Notes: generated by a model from the sequence alone, not told the origin. A DNA stretch of 64,000 nucleotides from JBGAQP01 sp044220635 (GCA_044220635.1 JBGAQP010000020.1:1-64000), one strand, 5' to 3'. Positions 40,006 through 49,479 are shown, counted from the stretch's first letter. Made by a program: numbers and translations.

Positions 40006-41223
40006 ATGCGCATGCCGCTTTCGACCTTCGCCGCCGCGACCCTCGCCGCCGCGCTGCCCGCCCTGGCCGGCGTCCAGCTCAACGTGACCGGCGAGGCCCG
40101 CCAGGAAGTGAATTCCCCGGAGTTCCAGGACCGCTACCAGACCCTCGCGGGCTACCTCAACGCGAGCCTCGGTACCGACGTGAAGCTGATGATCGGCCAC
40201 GACACGTCGCGCGAGCTGCAGAAGATGCGCGCGGGGATGTACGAGCTCCTCGTGGGCCCGGCCCACGTGGTGGGTGCGGCCATGCGCTACGGCTACGAGC
40301 CGGTCGCGCGCTTCGCCGGGGAGGAGAAGGCCGTGTTCGTCGCGAGCAAGGCGAGCAAGGTCACCACCTTCGAGGGCGCGCGCGGCAAGCGCCTCGCGCT
40401 CCCGCCCACCGATTCGCTCGCCACCTACCTCGCCCGCGGCGAGATGAACGCGAAGGGCGTGGTGCTCAAGGAGTACTTCGCCGACATCAAGGAGCACCGC
40501 TACCACGAGGTGGCGCTGCTCGCGGTCGAGCTCGGCCAGGCGGACATCGCGGTCGCGGAGGAGAAGCTCGCCAAGGACTGGGTCGCCCGGACCGGCGGCA
40601 CCGTGATCCTCGAGACCCGGGCGACGCCGGGGCTGGGCGTGGCGGTGAACGCCAAGCTCGACCGGGGCACCAAGGAGAAGATCCGCACGGCGTTCATGTC
40701 GCCGAACCCGCGGCTCGTGGCCTCGACCCGCCTGACGGGCCTCGGGCTCGACCTCGGCAGCACCAAGCCGATCACCGCCGAGGACTACAAGTACGTATCC
40801 ACGCTCGGCTACTTCACGCCGCGCCAGCTCCCCGGGGCGACGGTGGTCTCGGCCAGCGAGGTGGCCGACCTGATGAAGAAGGGCGCGACCCTCTTCGACA
40901 CGCGCTCGGCCGAGGAATACAACTCGCGCCACATCCAGGGCGCCAAGCTCCTGCCCTACGTCGAGAAGAGCCGCAAGGAAGTGGGCTTCGACGCGAAGCA
41001 GGACAAGTTCGACCTCGCGAAGGCGGTGCCGGACAGGAACGCCCCGCTGGTCTTCGCGTGCAACGGCGCCGAGTGCTGGAAGAGCTACAAGGCCTGCCTC
41101 ATGGCGATCAACAGCGGCTACAAGCAGGTGTACTGGTTCCGCGGCGGGTTCCCCGAGTGGAACCTCGCGGGCCTGCCCACGAGCGGCTCGCCCACGCTCG
41201 CGCAGAGCACTCCGAAGAAATAG
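40006..41223 (+). CDS. Periplasmic PhnD-like binding protein fused to rhodanese
   Basis: This is a 405-residue exported fusion. A signal peptide (MRMPLSTFAAATLAAALPALAG) is followed by a phosphate/phosphonate-type substrate-binding domain (about 22-265; KLMIGHDTSRELQKMRAGMY, ELLVGPAHVVGAAMRYGY, LGQADIAVAEEKLA). The C-terminal rhodanese domain (about 280-395) has TLFDTRSAEEYNSRHIQGAK and the active loop ACNGAECW with Cys352 and Cys357. AAGGAG lies 7 bases before the ATG. The rhodanese Cys could carry a persulfide in the periplasm; an oxidised sulfur, thiol or oxyanion ligand is possible. No ABC permease or ATPase lies next to it. Confidence 0.85.
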   Translation: MRMPLSTFAAATLAAALPALAGVQLNVTGEARQEVNSPEFQDRYQTLAGYLNASLGTDVKLMIGHDTSRELQKMRAGMYELLVGPAHVVGAAMRYGYEPVARFAGEEKAVFVASKASKVTTFEGARGKRLALPPTDSLATYLARGEMNAKGVVLKEYFADIKEHRYHEVALLAVELGQADIAVAEEKLAKDWVARTGGTVILETRATPGLGVAVNAKLDRGTKEKIRTAFMSPNPRLVASTRLTGLGLDLGSTKPITAEDYKYVSTLGYFTPRQLPGATVVSASEVADLMKKGATLFDTRSAEEYNSRHIQGAKLLPYVEKSRKEVGFDAKQDKFDLAKAVPDRNAPLVFACNGAECWKSYKACLMAINSGYKQVYWFRGGFPEWNLAGLPTSGSPTLAQSTPKK

Positions 41224-41254
41224 CCCGTGCCCGGGGGCCGCTGCCCCCGCGCCT

Positions 41255-42448
41255 TCAGGCGGCGCGCAGCAGCAGCCCCTTGAGGTACTCGCCCTCGGGG
41301 AAGTGGATCGAGACCGGGTGGTCGGCGCTCGCCGCGAGGCGGCGCTCGATCGCGAGTTCCGCCCGGGCGTCGGCCGCCGCCCCCGCGACGATCTTCTGGA
41401 AGAGGTCGGCGCTCACCGCTCCCGAGCAGGAAAAGGTGAGGAGCCTGCCGCCGGGCGCGAGCATCTTCATCGCGAGCAGGTTGATGTCCTTGTAGGCCCG
41501 CGCGGCTTTCGGGACGTGCTTTTCCGTGGGCGCGAACTTGGGGGGATCCAGGACGACGAGATCGAAGCGCCGGCCCTGGTTGCGAAGCGCGCGCAGCTGC
41601 GCGAAGACATCGGCCAGGATCCACTCGGCGCGGGCGGCCTCGAAGCCGTTCGCCTCGGCCCCGCGCCTCGCCGCGGCGAGCGCCTCCTCGGAAGTGTCGA
41701 TCGAGACGACGCGCTTCGCCCCGCCGGCGAGCGCCGCGAGCGAGAAGGCGCCCGTGTAGCAGAAGGCGTTGAGCACCTCGGCATCGCGCGCGAGCGTGCG
41801 GGCGAGCTCCCGGTTGTCGCGCTGGTCGAGGTAGAACCCGGTCTTCTGTCCCGCCACCACGTCCACCTCGTGCGTGAGGCCCGCCTCGACGATCGACACG
41901 GGCCCCGCGACATGGCCGACGAGATCGCCCGTGCGCGGGGCGAGGCCCTCGAGGGCGCGCACTTCCGCGTCCGATCGCTCGTAGACCGCGCCCGCGCCGG
42001 CGATCTCCGCGAGCGCGCGCGGCCAGAGCTCGCGCCAGGCTTCCGCGCCCGCCGAGAGCAGCTGCACGACGATCGTCCGGCCATAGCGGTCGGCGATGAG
42101 CCCGGGAAGCCCGTCGGATTCCGAATGCACGAGGCGGCAGGCGTCGTGACGCGCGTCGAGGAAATCCCGGCGCCGCGCGACCGAGCGCTCGAGCCGGCGC
42201 CGCAGGAACGCGGCGTCCACCGCCTCGCCCTCGTCGAAGGTCCAGACGCGGGCACGGATCTGCGAGGCGGGCGAAAAGGCCGCCCGCGCGAGGAAGGCAC
42301 CGCCGTCCGCGTGCACGCAGACGGTCGCGCCGGGGCCGGGATCGCCCTCCACGCGCGCGATCGCGCCGGAGAAGATCCACGGATGCCGGTGGAGCAGGGA
42401 CTTCTCCCGGCCCGGCTTCAGGACGATGCGGGGGGGTGCTTGCGTCAC
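41255..42448 (-). CDS. rlmI: 23S rRNA (cytosine1962-C5)-methyltransferase RlmI
   Basis: This is a SAM-dependent rRNA methyltransferase of 397 residues (E. coli RlmI 396). An N-terminal PUA domain (residues 6-80) starts with PRIVLKPGREKSLLHRHPW. An RNA-binding middle part follows, then a Rossmann domain with VLNAFCYTGAFSLAAL (motif I), LVVLDPPKFAPTEKHV (motif IV) and the catalytic Cys in LLTFSCSGAV (motif VI). The start is GTG at 42448. It is divergent from the macro-domain gene. Confidence 0.92.
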   Translation of the reverse strand: MTQAPPRIVLKPGREKSLLHRHPWIFSGAIARVEGDPGPGATVCVHADGGAFLARAAFSPASQIRARVWTFDEGEAVDAAFLRRRLERSVARRRDFLDARHDACRLVHSESDGLPGLIADRYGRTIVVQLLSAGAEAWRELWPRALAEIAGAGAVYERSDAEVRALEGLAPRTGDLVGHVAGPVSIVEAGLTHEVDVVAGQKTGFYLDQRDNRELARTLARDAEVLNAFCYTGAFSLAALAGGAKRVVSIDTSEEALAAARRGAEANGFEAARAEWILADVFAQLRALRNQGRRFDLVVLDPPKFAPTEKHVPKAARAYKDINLLAMKMLAPGGRLLTFSCSGAVSADLFQKIVAGAAADARAELAIERRLAASADHPVSIHFPEGEYLKGLLLRAA

Positions 42449-42498
42449 GGGGCGGAGCGCGCGAGGATGCGAGTCCGCATCTTATCCGAACCCGTCCC

Positions 42499-43053
42499 AT
42501 GGCCCCGCTGCGGCTGCATGATCGACTGGTGGTGAAGGTGGGCGACCTCACGCGCGAGCCGGTGGACGCGATCGTGAACGCGGCCAACGCTTCCCTTCTC
42601 GGCGGCGGCGGCGTGGACGGCGCCATTCACAGGGCGGGCGGGCCCGCGATCCTTGCCGAATGCCGCGAGATCCGCCGCACCCGATTCCCCGGCGCCGTGC
42701 CGGTCGGCGAGGCGGTGATCACGACCGGCGGAAACCTGCCCGCGCGGCACGTGATCCACACCGTGGGCCCGGTCTACGGGCACCACGCGGGCGAGGAGCC
42801 GAAGCTGCTCGCGGCGTGCTACGCGAACAGCGCGGCGCTCGCCGCCGGGCACTCGCTTGCGACGCTCGCCTTCCCGGCGATCTCCACCGGGGCCTTCGGC
42901 TACCCGCGCGAGGAGGCCGCCGTCGTCGTCGCGACCACGCTCGCCACGGCGCTCACCGAGCACCCGGCGCTCGCCGAGATCCGGCTCGTGTTCTTCTCCC
43001 CGGACGACGCGCGCATCTTCGTCCACCACCAGCGCGCGTTCGCGGCTCCCTAG
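42499..43053 (+). CDS. Macro domain protein (YmdB-like O-acetyl-ADP-ribose deacetylase)
   Basis: This is a 184-residue macro domain. The ADP-ribose-binding segments are VDAIVNAANASLLGGGGVDG near residue 22 (Asp in the first loop, Asn-rich active loop), AVITTGGNLPARHVIHTVGP and the phosphate loop FPAISTGAFGYP. These match the MacroD/YmdB class that hydrolyses O-acetyl-ADP-ribose or mono-ADP-ribosyl groups. The ATG at 42499 gives the standard length; a longer in-frame start lies 63 bases upstream. A deacetylase-family gene is also in this window (3469) but is not linked. Confidence 0.9.
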   Translation: MAPLRLHDRLVVKVGDLTREPVDAIVNAANASLLGGGGVDGAIHRAGGPAILAECREIRRTRFPGAVPVGEAVITTGGNLPARHVIHTVGPVYGHHAGEEPKLLAACYANSAALAAGHSLATLAFPAISTGAFGYPREEAAVVVATTLATALTEHPALAEIRLVFFSPDDARIFVHHQRAFAAP

Positions 43054-43062
43054 GCGGCCGGC

Positions 43063-44700
43063 TCAGGCCCGGGCGCAGACCACGGGCTGCACCTGGTTGC
43101 GGCCGTGGTGCTTGGCCTCGTAGAGCCAGTGGTCGGCGGCATCCAGCAGGCCCTGGGCGTGGTCGAACGAGGCGTTGCTCGCGAGCCCCATCGAGAGCGT
43201 CACCCGCAGCTGCGGGTGGATCCCGGTCCAGTCCCAGCCCTCGACCGCGCCGCGGATGCGTTCGCAGATCTCGGTCGCCGAGCGCAGGTCGAGGCCGCGA
43301 AAGACGAGCAGGAATTCCTCGCCGCCGAAGCGCCCCGCGAGGTCGCCCGAGCGGCAGTGCCCCCGCAGGATCTCGCCCACGCGCCGGAGCACCTCGTCGC
43401 CCACGGCGTGAGAGAAGCGGTCGTTGATCCCCTTGAAGTGGTCCACGTCGGCGAGCGCGACGCACACGGCCGTGTTCCCGGAGCGCGCCTCCGCAAGGAG
43501 CGTCTCGAGGCGCTCGTCGAGGCTGCGGCGGTTGGCGAGCCCCGTGAGCGAGTCCTCCATCGCGAGGCGGCGGTAGCGTTCGGTCTCGAGCCGCGCCTGC
43601 TCGATGCGGCGGCGCGCCGAGAGCGAGCGCGCCTGGCGTTCCGCCTCCTCGGTGCGCAGCGACTCCTCGATCGCGGCGGCCCGCCGCAGGCAGCCGAGGG
43701 CCCCGGCGAGGTCCCCGCCCGCCTCAAGCGCCTCCGAGAGCACGCGGTTCACGCGCGCGCACTCGTCGCGCGAGCCGAGCGCCTCGAAGGTCGCGAGCGC
43801 CGCGCGCAACTCCCCGGCGCCGCGCGCGTGGTCGCCCATCTGGTGGCGGATCTCGCCCACGCAGGCGAGCCCGTAGGCCTCGATCCAGCGGTCGCTCGTC
43901 TCGCGGGCGAGGGCGAGGAACTGGTCGGCCATGCCCAGGGCCACCTCGGGGCGCGCCATCGCCTGGTAGGCCTCCCCCATGGTCTGCAGGCAGAAGGCCT
44001 CGAGCCGCTTGTGGCCGTGGGCGCGCGCGATCGCGAGCGCGCGGTCGAGCAGCTTCACCGCCGTCTCGGCGGACTCCTGGGCCTCGCCCGCCTCCCCCGC
44101 CGCGCGATGGCGCAGGGCCTTGCGGATGTGGCCGAAGGCGGCGTTGTTCAGGTCGAAGCCCGCGCCTTCCTCGTCGTGGCACTCGCGGCGCAACGCGAGC
44201 GACTGCTCGAAGAGCTCGAGGGCGGCGGAGTGGTTGCCGAGCTGGATCTCGACGTTGCCGATGTTGGAGAGCACCCGCGCCTGCCAGCGCCCGTCGCCGC
44301 ACGCGCGAAAGCCCTTGAGCGCCGCGTCGTACATCTCGAGCGCGCGGCCGTAGTCCGAGAGCTGGCGGTGCGTGATGCCCAGCAGGTTGCGCGACCGCGC
44401 CTCCCCGTGCGCGTCGCCCAGGGAGCGGAAGAGCTCGAGGGCCCGCGCCTGCGTCTCGAAGACGGCGGGATAGTCGGCCTGGGAATAGAGGTTGCGCCCG
44501 AGGCAGTAGAGGCCCTGGGCCTCGCCCTGCGCGTTCCCGGTGGCGCGGGCGAGCTCCACCGCCTCCTGCGCGAGCGCGGCGCCGCGCGCGCCGTCGCTCT
44601 CGTGGAGCCGCTCGGCGATCGCGTTGAGGAGCTCCACGCGCTCGCCGACCGCCAGCGGCTCGTGGAGCCGGGCTTCGAGCTGCGCGAGGTCCCCGCCCAC
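43063..44700 (-). CDS. TPR-containing diguanylate cyclase (GGDEF)
   Basis: This is a 545-residue cytoplasmic protein. Residues 20-330 form about seven TPR units (for example GEARSRNLLGITHRQLSDYG, ARVLSNIGNVEIQLGNHSAA). A coiled coil at about 340-375 (RRRIEQARLETERYRRLAME) connects to a GGDEF domain at 375-540. The signature is GGEEF (459-463), with DSLTGLANRRSLDERL at the front and an inhibitory-site RSGD (450-453) for c-di-GMP feedback. It should make c-di-GMP, with the TPR part sensing a protein or peptide. It lies 7 bases downstream of relA, so the two are probably co-transcribed. Confidence 0.92.
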   Translation of the reverse strand: MGGDLAQLEARLHEPLAVGERVELLNAIAERLHESDGARGAALAQEAVELARATGNAQGEAQGLYCLGRNLYSQADYPAVFETQARALELFRSLGDAHGEARSRNLLGITHRQLSDYGRALEMYDAALKGFRACGDGRWQARVLSNIGNVEIQLGNHSAALELFEQSLALRRECHDEEGAGFDLNNAAFGHIRKALRHRAAGEAGEAQESAETAVKLLDRALAIARAHGHKRLEAFCLQTMGEAYQAMARPEVALGMADQFLALARETSDRWIEAYGLACVGEIRHQMGDHARGAGELRAALATFEALGSRDECARVNRVLSEALEAGGDLAGALGCLRRAAAIEESLRTEEAERQARSLSARRRIEQARLETERYRRLAMEDSLTGLANRRSLDERLETLLAEARSGNTAVCVALADVDHFKGINDRFSHAVGDEVLRRVGEILRGHCRSGDLAGRFGGEEFLLVFRGLDLRSATEICERIRGAVEGWDWTGIHPQLRVTLSMGLASNASFDHAQGLLDAADHWLYEAKHHGRNQVQPVVCARA

Positions 44701-44707
44701 CCGGGTC

Positions 44708-46843
44708 CTAGAGCCGGCGCGCGGTGTCCACGCCCGGGACGTCGCGCACCTGGCGCAGCACCCGGTCGATGGCCTCGCCCGAGGTGACCTGCAGCGTGAA
44801 GCGCATGTAGGCGTGCGCCCCGCGCGAGAGCGTGTTCACCGCGGTCACGTTGATGCGCTCGCGCGAGATCGCCTCCGAGATGTCGCGCAGCAGCCCCTGC
44901 CGGTCGAGGGCGACCACCTCGAGGTCGGCGGAGAACGGCGCCTCCCCGGTCTTGCCCCAGTCGGCGGCCATCAGGCGCTCGCGCTGGGATGCGTCGAGCG
45001 AGACGATGTTGCGGCAGTCTTTGCGGTGCACCATCACGCCGCGGGTGCGCGTGACGAAGCCCACGATCGGGTCGGGCGGCACCGGCTTGCAGCACTTCGC
45101 GATGAGCGTGGCGATGTTGTTCACGCCGAGCACCAGCACGCCCGAGGAGCTCGGCGCGGCGGCCGGCGCGGTGATCGCCGGCGGGGGCGCGGGCGCGGCG
45201 GGCGCCTCTCCGCGCACCGCGATCTCGATCTGGCGCGCGGTGACTTCGCCCCGGCCGAGGGCGGCGAAGAAATCCTCGGCCTTGGGGAAGCCGCAGGCGC
45301 CGGCGATCCTGTCGTGCGCGGCTCCGGTGGAGCCCAGCCGCTGCAGCTCCTTTTCGAGCGCGGCGCGGCCGGTGGCGACGTCCTTCTCGAAGTCCTCGTG
45401 CCGGAACCACTGGCGCACCTTGGCGAGCGCCCGCGGGCTCGCGAGGTAGCCCGCCTGGGGCGAGAGCCAGTCGCGCGAGGGGCCGCCCTGCTTGGCCGCG
45501 GTGATCTCGACGCGCTGCGCGTTGGCGAGCCTGGTGTTGAGGGGCACCATCTGCCCGTCGACCTTCGCGCCGCGGCAGCGGTGGCCGAGGTCGGTGTGCA
45601 CGTGGTAGGCGAAGTCGACGGGCGTGGAGCCCGCGGGAAGGTCCACGACCCGGCCCTGCGGGGTGAGCACGTAGATCGTGTCCTCGAAGAGGCCTTCGCG
45701 CGCGCGCTTGGCGCCTTCCTCTCCGGTGAGCAGCTCGTTGCGCCAGGAGAGCACCTGGCGAAGCCACGCGATCTTCGCGTCGAACTTGCGGTCGGTCCTC
45801 GCGCCTTCCTTGTAACGCCAGTGGGCCGCCACGCCGTGCTCGGAGTGGGCGTGCATCTCCTCGGTGCGGATCTGCACTTCCAGGGTCCTGCCCCCCGGGC
45901 CCACCACGGCGGTGTGCAGCGACCGGTAGTCGTTCACCTTCGGGTTGGCGATATAGTCGTCGAACTCGCCTTCCACCGGCGTCCACAGGTCGTGCACGAT
46001 GCCGAGCACCGTGTAGCACTCGCGCACGTTCGAGACGATCACGCGCACCGCGCGGATGTCGTAGAGGCTCTCGAAGGCGAGGTTCTTGCCGCGCATCTTC
46101 CGCCAGATGGAGTAGATGTGCTTGGGCCGCCCCTGGATCGTCGCGCGGATGCCGAGCGCCCCGAGCTCCTTCTGGAGCGTGGCGATCACGCCCTCGATGT
46201 AGGCCTCGCGGTCGTTCCTCTTCTCGTCGAGGAGCGCGGCGATGCGCCTGTAGGCCTCGGGCTCGGTGAAGCGCAGCGCGAAGTCCTCGAGCTCCCACTT
46301 CATTCCGTAGACGCCGAGGCGGTTGGCGAGGGGGGCGAAGAGCGAGAGCGACTGGCGGCCCGCCGCGCGCCGGATCGCGTCGTCCGCCTTCGTGAGCGCG
46401 CGCATCGCGACCACCCGCTCGGCGAGCTTGATGAGGACCACGCGCACGTCCTCGGCGATGGCGAGCAGCATCTTCCGGAGCTGCTCCGCGTCGACGCCCG
46501 CGGAGTCGAGGGCCTCGATCCGCCCCGCGCGCTCGAGGCCCCTCAGCAGCTGCGCGAGCTCGGGGCCGAAGGCGGAGGCGACCGCCTCGTGGTCGAGCTC
46601 GGTCTCGGGGATCGCCTGGCTGATGGTGGCCGCGGCCACGGTCTCGGGGTCCGCGCCCTGCAGCAGCAGCAGGCGGCCGACGGCGACCGCCCGGCCGAAG
46701 GCCTCCTCGCGCCCCGCGGCCTGCGAGGCGCCGCGCGCGAACTGCAGCGCGCGCACCGGGAGGTCCGCGAGCGCCGCGCCGTAGGCGGCGACGAGCTCGC
46801 CCTCGAAAGGGGCGGCTTCGGTGGCGGTGGAGGAGCTCAGCAC
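44708..46843 (-). CDS. relA: GTP pyrophosphokinase RelA
   Basis: This is a ribosome-linked (p)ppGpp synthetase of 711 residues. The N-terminal pseudo-hydrolase region lacks the HD metal motif expected of SpoT (ISQAIPETELDHEAVASAFG occupies that region). The synthetase domain has LANRLGVYGMKWELEDFALR, the RelA-type acidic EFDD signature before YIANPKVNDYRSLHTAV, and LEVQIRTEEMHAHSEHGVAA. TGS (IYVLTPQGRVVDLPAGSTPV), a Cys-containing zinc-finger-like segment (AKCCKPVPPDP) and a C-terminal ACT domain follow. The start is GTG at 46843. It signals amino-acid starvation; a diguanylate cyclase gene follows by 7 bases. Confidence 0.93.
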   Translation of the reverse strand: MLSSSTATEAAPFEGELVAAYGAALADLPVRALQFARGASQAAGREEAFGRAVAVGRLLLLQGADPETVAAATISQAIPETELDHEAVASAFGPELAQLLRGLERAGRIEALDSAGVDAEQLRKMLLAIAEDVRVVLIKLAERVVAMRALTKADDAIRRAAGRQSLSLFAPLANRLGVYGMKWELEDFALRFTEPEAYRRIAALLDEKRNDREAYIEGVIATLQKELGALGIRATIQGRPKHIYSIWRKMRGKNLAFESLYDIRAVRVIVSNVRECYTVLGIVHDLWTPVEGEFDDYIANPKVNDYRSLHTAVVGPGGRTLEVQIRTEEMHAHSEHGVAAHWRYKEGARTDRKFDAKIAWLRQVLSWRNELLTGEEGAKRAREGLFEDTIYVLTPQGRVVDLPAGSTPVDFAYHVHTDLGHRCRGAKVDGQMVPLNTRLANAQRVEITAAKQGGPSRDWLSPQAGYLASPRALAKVRQWFRHEDFEKDVATGRAALEKELQRLGSTGAAHDRIAGACGFPKAEDFFAALGRGEVTARQIEIAVRGEAPAAPAPPPAITAPAAAPSSSGVLVLGVNNIATLIAKCCKPVPPDPIVGFVTRTRGVMVHRKDCRNIVSLDASQRERLMAADWGKTGEAPFSADLEVVALDRQGLLRDISEAISRERINVTAVNTLSRGAHAYMRFTLQVTSGEAIDRVLRQVRDVPGVDTARRL

Positions 46844-46958
46844 GGGCGGGCTTGCGGGAGCGGTGGGTGGATTCTACTCCCCGGAACGCGCCCCTTCCCG
46901 ATGCGCGATGGTGGTGCGCGCGCACCGTTTCGGGGAGCCCGGCGGCACCGGGTGCGCT

Positions 46959-46987
46959 TTGTCACGCCCGCGCGCGGTGCGTATGCT
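46959..46987 (+). promoter_or_regulatory. Promoter of the Anbu operon
   Basis: TTGTCA (46959-46964) and TATGCT (46982-46987) are separated by exactly 17 bases, 40 bases before the first gene of the ATP-grasp/alpha-E/Anbu cluster. Confidence 0.7.
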
Positions 46988-47026
46988 GGTGGCACAGGGA
47001 TTGCTGGACCCGGGGAAAGGAGCGCC

Positions 47027-48442
47027 ATGCCCCCCGCCCGACTCTACAACGAGATGTACGCCGAGGACCGCTCGGTGAGGCCCCATTACGCGGCCTTCGC
47101 CGAGTGGCTGCGCGACACGCCCCCGGAGCGCATCGCCCAGGACCGGCACGCCGCGGACCTGCTCTTCCACCGCGTCGGCATCACCTTCGCGGTCTACGGC
47201 GAGGCCTCGGGCACGGAGCGGCTGATCCCCTTCGACATCGTGCCCCACGTCATCCCCGCCGAGCGCTGGGAGCGCCTCGCCGCGGGGCTGCGCCAGCGCG
47301 CCCGGGCGCTGAACCTCTTCCTGCACGACATCTACCACCGCCAGGAGATCCTCGCCGCGGGCCGCGTCCCGCGCGAGCAGGTCGAGGGCAATGCCCAGTT
47401 CCGGCGCGAGATGGTCGGCGTGGAGGTTCCCGGGGGCGTCTACGCCCACGTGGCGGGCGTGGACCTCGTGAAGGACGCCGACGGCGAGTACTACGTGCTC
47501 GAGGACAACCTGCGGACCCCCTCGGGGGTGTCCTACATGCTCGAGAACCGCAAGATGATGATGCGGCTCTTCCCCGAGCTCTTCGCCCGGCAGTCGATCC
47601 GCCCCGTGGACCACTACCCGGACCTGCTGCTCGAGACGCTGCGCGCGGTCGCGCCCCCGGGCGTGGACAACCCGACGATCGTGCTGCTCACGCCCGGGCA
47701 CTTCAACAGCGCCTACTTCGAGCACGCCTTCCTCGCGCAGCAGATGGGCATCGAGCTGGTCGAGGGCCAGGACCTCTTCGTGCAGTCGGAAACGGTCTTC
47801 ATGCGCACGACCCAGGGGCCGCAGAAGGTCGACGTGATCTACCGCCGGATCGACGACAACTTCCTCGACCCCCTCGCCTTCCGCCCCGACTCGATGCTCG
47901 GCGTCGCGGGGCTGCTCGCGGCCTACCGGGCCGGTCGCGTGACGCTCGCCAACGCCATCGGCACGGGCGTGGCGGACGACAAGTCGATCTACCCCTACGT
48001 CCCGGAGATGATCCGCTTCTACCTCGGCGAGGAGCCCGTCCTCGGCAACGTCCCCACCTACCTCCTGCGCAAGCCCGAGGACCTCGAGTACGTCCTCGGG
48101 CACCTCCCGGAGCTCGTGGTGAAGGAGACGCAGGGCTCGGGAGGCTACGGCATGCTCGTCGGGCCCGCGGCCTCGAAGGCCGAGATCGAGCGCTACCGCC
48201 AGAGGATCCTCGACGGGCCGGATCGCTTCATCGCGCAGCCCACGCTGTCGCTGTCCGTGGTGCCGACCTTCTGCGGGGCGGCCCTGGGGGACCGGCACGT
48301 GGACCTGCGGCCCTACGTGCTCACCGGGCGCGACATCCAGCTCGTGCCCGGGGGCCTCACGCGGGTGGCGCTGCGCGAAGGCTCCCTCGTCGTGAACTCC
48401 TCCCAGGGCGGCGGCGTGAAGGACACATGGGTCATCGACTGA
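47027..48442 (+). CDS. Circularly permuted ATP-grasp protein (COG2308 type)
   Basis: This is a 471-residue member of the ATP-grasp ligase-like family found with alpha-E proteins. Recognisable blocks are YNEMYAEDRSVRPHYAAFAE at the N-terminus, REMVGVEVPGGVYAHVAGVD, YYVLEDNLRTPSGVSYMLEN, ANAIGTGVADDKSIYPYVPE and VVKETQGSGGYGMLVGPAAS (nucleotide loop). It probably activates a carboxylate with ATP to make a peptide or amide bond. AAAGGAG lies 5 bases before the ATG. First gene of a four-gene unit (ATP-grasp, alpha-E, Anbu, transglutaminase-DUF2126). Confidence 0.92.
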   Translation: MPPARLYNEMYAEDRSVRPHYAAFAEWLRDTPPERIAQDRHAADLLFHRVGITFAVYGEASGTERLIPFDIVPHVIPAERWERLAAGLRQRARALNLFLHDIYHRQEILAAGRVPREQVEGNAQFRREMVGVEVPGGVYAHVAGVDLVKDADGEYYVLEDNLRTPSGVSYMLENRKMMMRLFPELFARQSIRPVDHYPDLLLETLRAVAPPGVDNPTIVLLTPGHFNSAYFEHAFLAQQMGIELVEGQDLFVQSETVFMRTTQGPQKVDVIYRRIDDNFLDPLAFRPDSMLGVAGLLAAYRAGRVTLANAIGTGVADDKSIYPYVPEMIRFYLGEEPVLGNVPTYLLRKPEDLEYVLGHLPELVVKETQGSGGYGMLVGPAASKAEIERYRQRILDGPDRFIAQPTLSLSVVPTFCGAALGDRHVDLRPYVLTGRDIQLVPGGLTRVALREGSLVVNSSQGGGVKDTWVID

Positions 48443-48460
48443 ACGGGGTCGGGGGCTGAA

Positions 48461-49411
48461 ATGCTCTCGCGCGTCGCCTCCAACCTCTACTGGATGAGCC
48501 GCTACGTCGAGCGCGCGGAGAACACCGCGCGCGTGCTCGACGTCACCTGGCGCATGTCGCTGCTCGTGAAGGAGCCGCGGCTCCAGGACCAGGAGTGGTT
48601 CGCGCCGCTCAACATCACCGGCACCCTGTTCCCCTTCTCGGGCCGCCACGACACGGTGTGCGCGAAGGAGGTCCTGCACTTCATGGCCCTCGACCCCGAG
48701 AACCCCTCGTCGATCTACGCCTGCGCGCGCCAGGCGCGGGAGAACGCCCGCGCCGTGCGCGGCGCGATCACCTCCGAGATGTGGGAGGTTCTCAACGCGA
48801 CCTGGCTCGAGATGCAGCAGATGGACGAGGCGAGGATGAACCAGCGCGGCATCTCCGCGTTCTTCGACTGGGTGAAGGAGAGGAGCCACCTCTTCCGCGG
48901 CGTCACCTTCGGCACGATGTACCGCGACGACGCGTACGACTTCACGCGCCTGGGAACGCACCTCGAGCGGGCGGACTCCACGGCGCGCATCCTCGACGTG
49001 AAGTACCACGTGCTGCTGCCGAGCGTGAAGGACGTGGGCGGCGCCGTGGACTACTACCAGTGGTCGGCGGTGCTGCGCTCCGTCTCCGCCTTCGAGGCCT
49101 ACCGCAAGGTCTACCGCGACGTGATCACCCCCCTCAAGGTGGCCGAGCTCCTGATCCTCAGGAACGACATCCCCCGCAGCCTGCACTTCTGCGTGCGCCA
49201 GGCCCACGAGACGCTCGAGCAGGTGAAGAACGCCCAGTCGGGCGAGACGCTGCGCCGCTCGGGCCGGATGCTCGCGGCCCTGCAGTACGGCCGCGTCGCC
49301 GACATCTTCGCCGAGGGCCTGCACGAGTACCTCACCGCGTTCCTGGAATCGAGCCAGGCGCTCTCCACCCACGTCCAGAAGAGCTTCTTCTCGCCCGCGC
49401 TCCTCGAGTGA
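48461..49411 (+). CDS. Alpha-E domain protein (DUF403)
   Basis: This is a 316-residue all-helical protein of the alpha-E/DUF403 family, which nearly always sits next to the permuted ATP-grasp gene. The N-terminus MLSRVASNLYWMSRYVERAE is diagnostic, and the conserved segment FLGTHLERADSTARILDVKY-like (LGTHLERADSTARILDVKYH) lies near residue 168. It has no known catalytic residues and may hold or modify the substrate of the ATP-grasp enzyme. It is 18 bases after that gene and 68 bases before anbu. Confidence 0.92.
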   Translation: MLSRVASNLYWMSRYVERAENTARVLDVTWRMSLLVKEPRLQDQEWFAPLNITGTLFPFSGRHDTVCAKEVLHFMALDPENPSSIYACARQARENARAVRGAITSEMWEVLNATWLEMQQMDEARMNQRGISAFFDWVKERSHLFRGVTFGTMYRDDAYDFTRLGTHLERADSTARILDVKYHVLLPSVKDVGGAVDYYQWSAVLRSVSAFEAYRKVYRDVITPLKVAELLILRNDIPRSLHFCVRQAHETLEQVKNAQSGETLRRSGRMLAALQYGRVADIFAEGLHEYLTAFLESSQALSTHVQKSFFSPALLE

Positions 49412-49479
49412 GCGCCTCCCCCCGGCGCTCGCGCCCCCGGCATTCGCTATGATGTGGCTTTCCCTCCCGCACCCGCCCC

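Noticed and set aside
44708..46843. Calling the RelA/SpoT homologue a bifunctional SpoT
   Set aside because: The HD hydrolase motif is missing and the synthetase carries the acidic EFDD signature of RelA.
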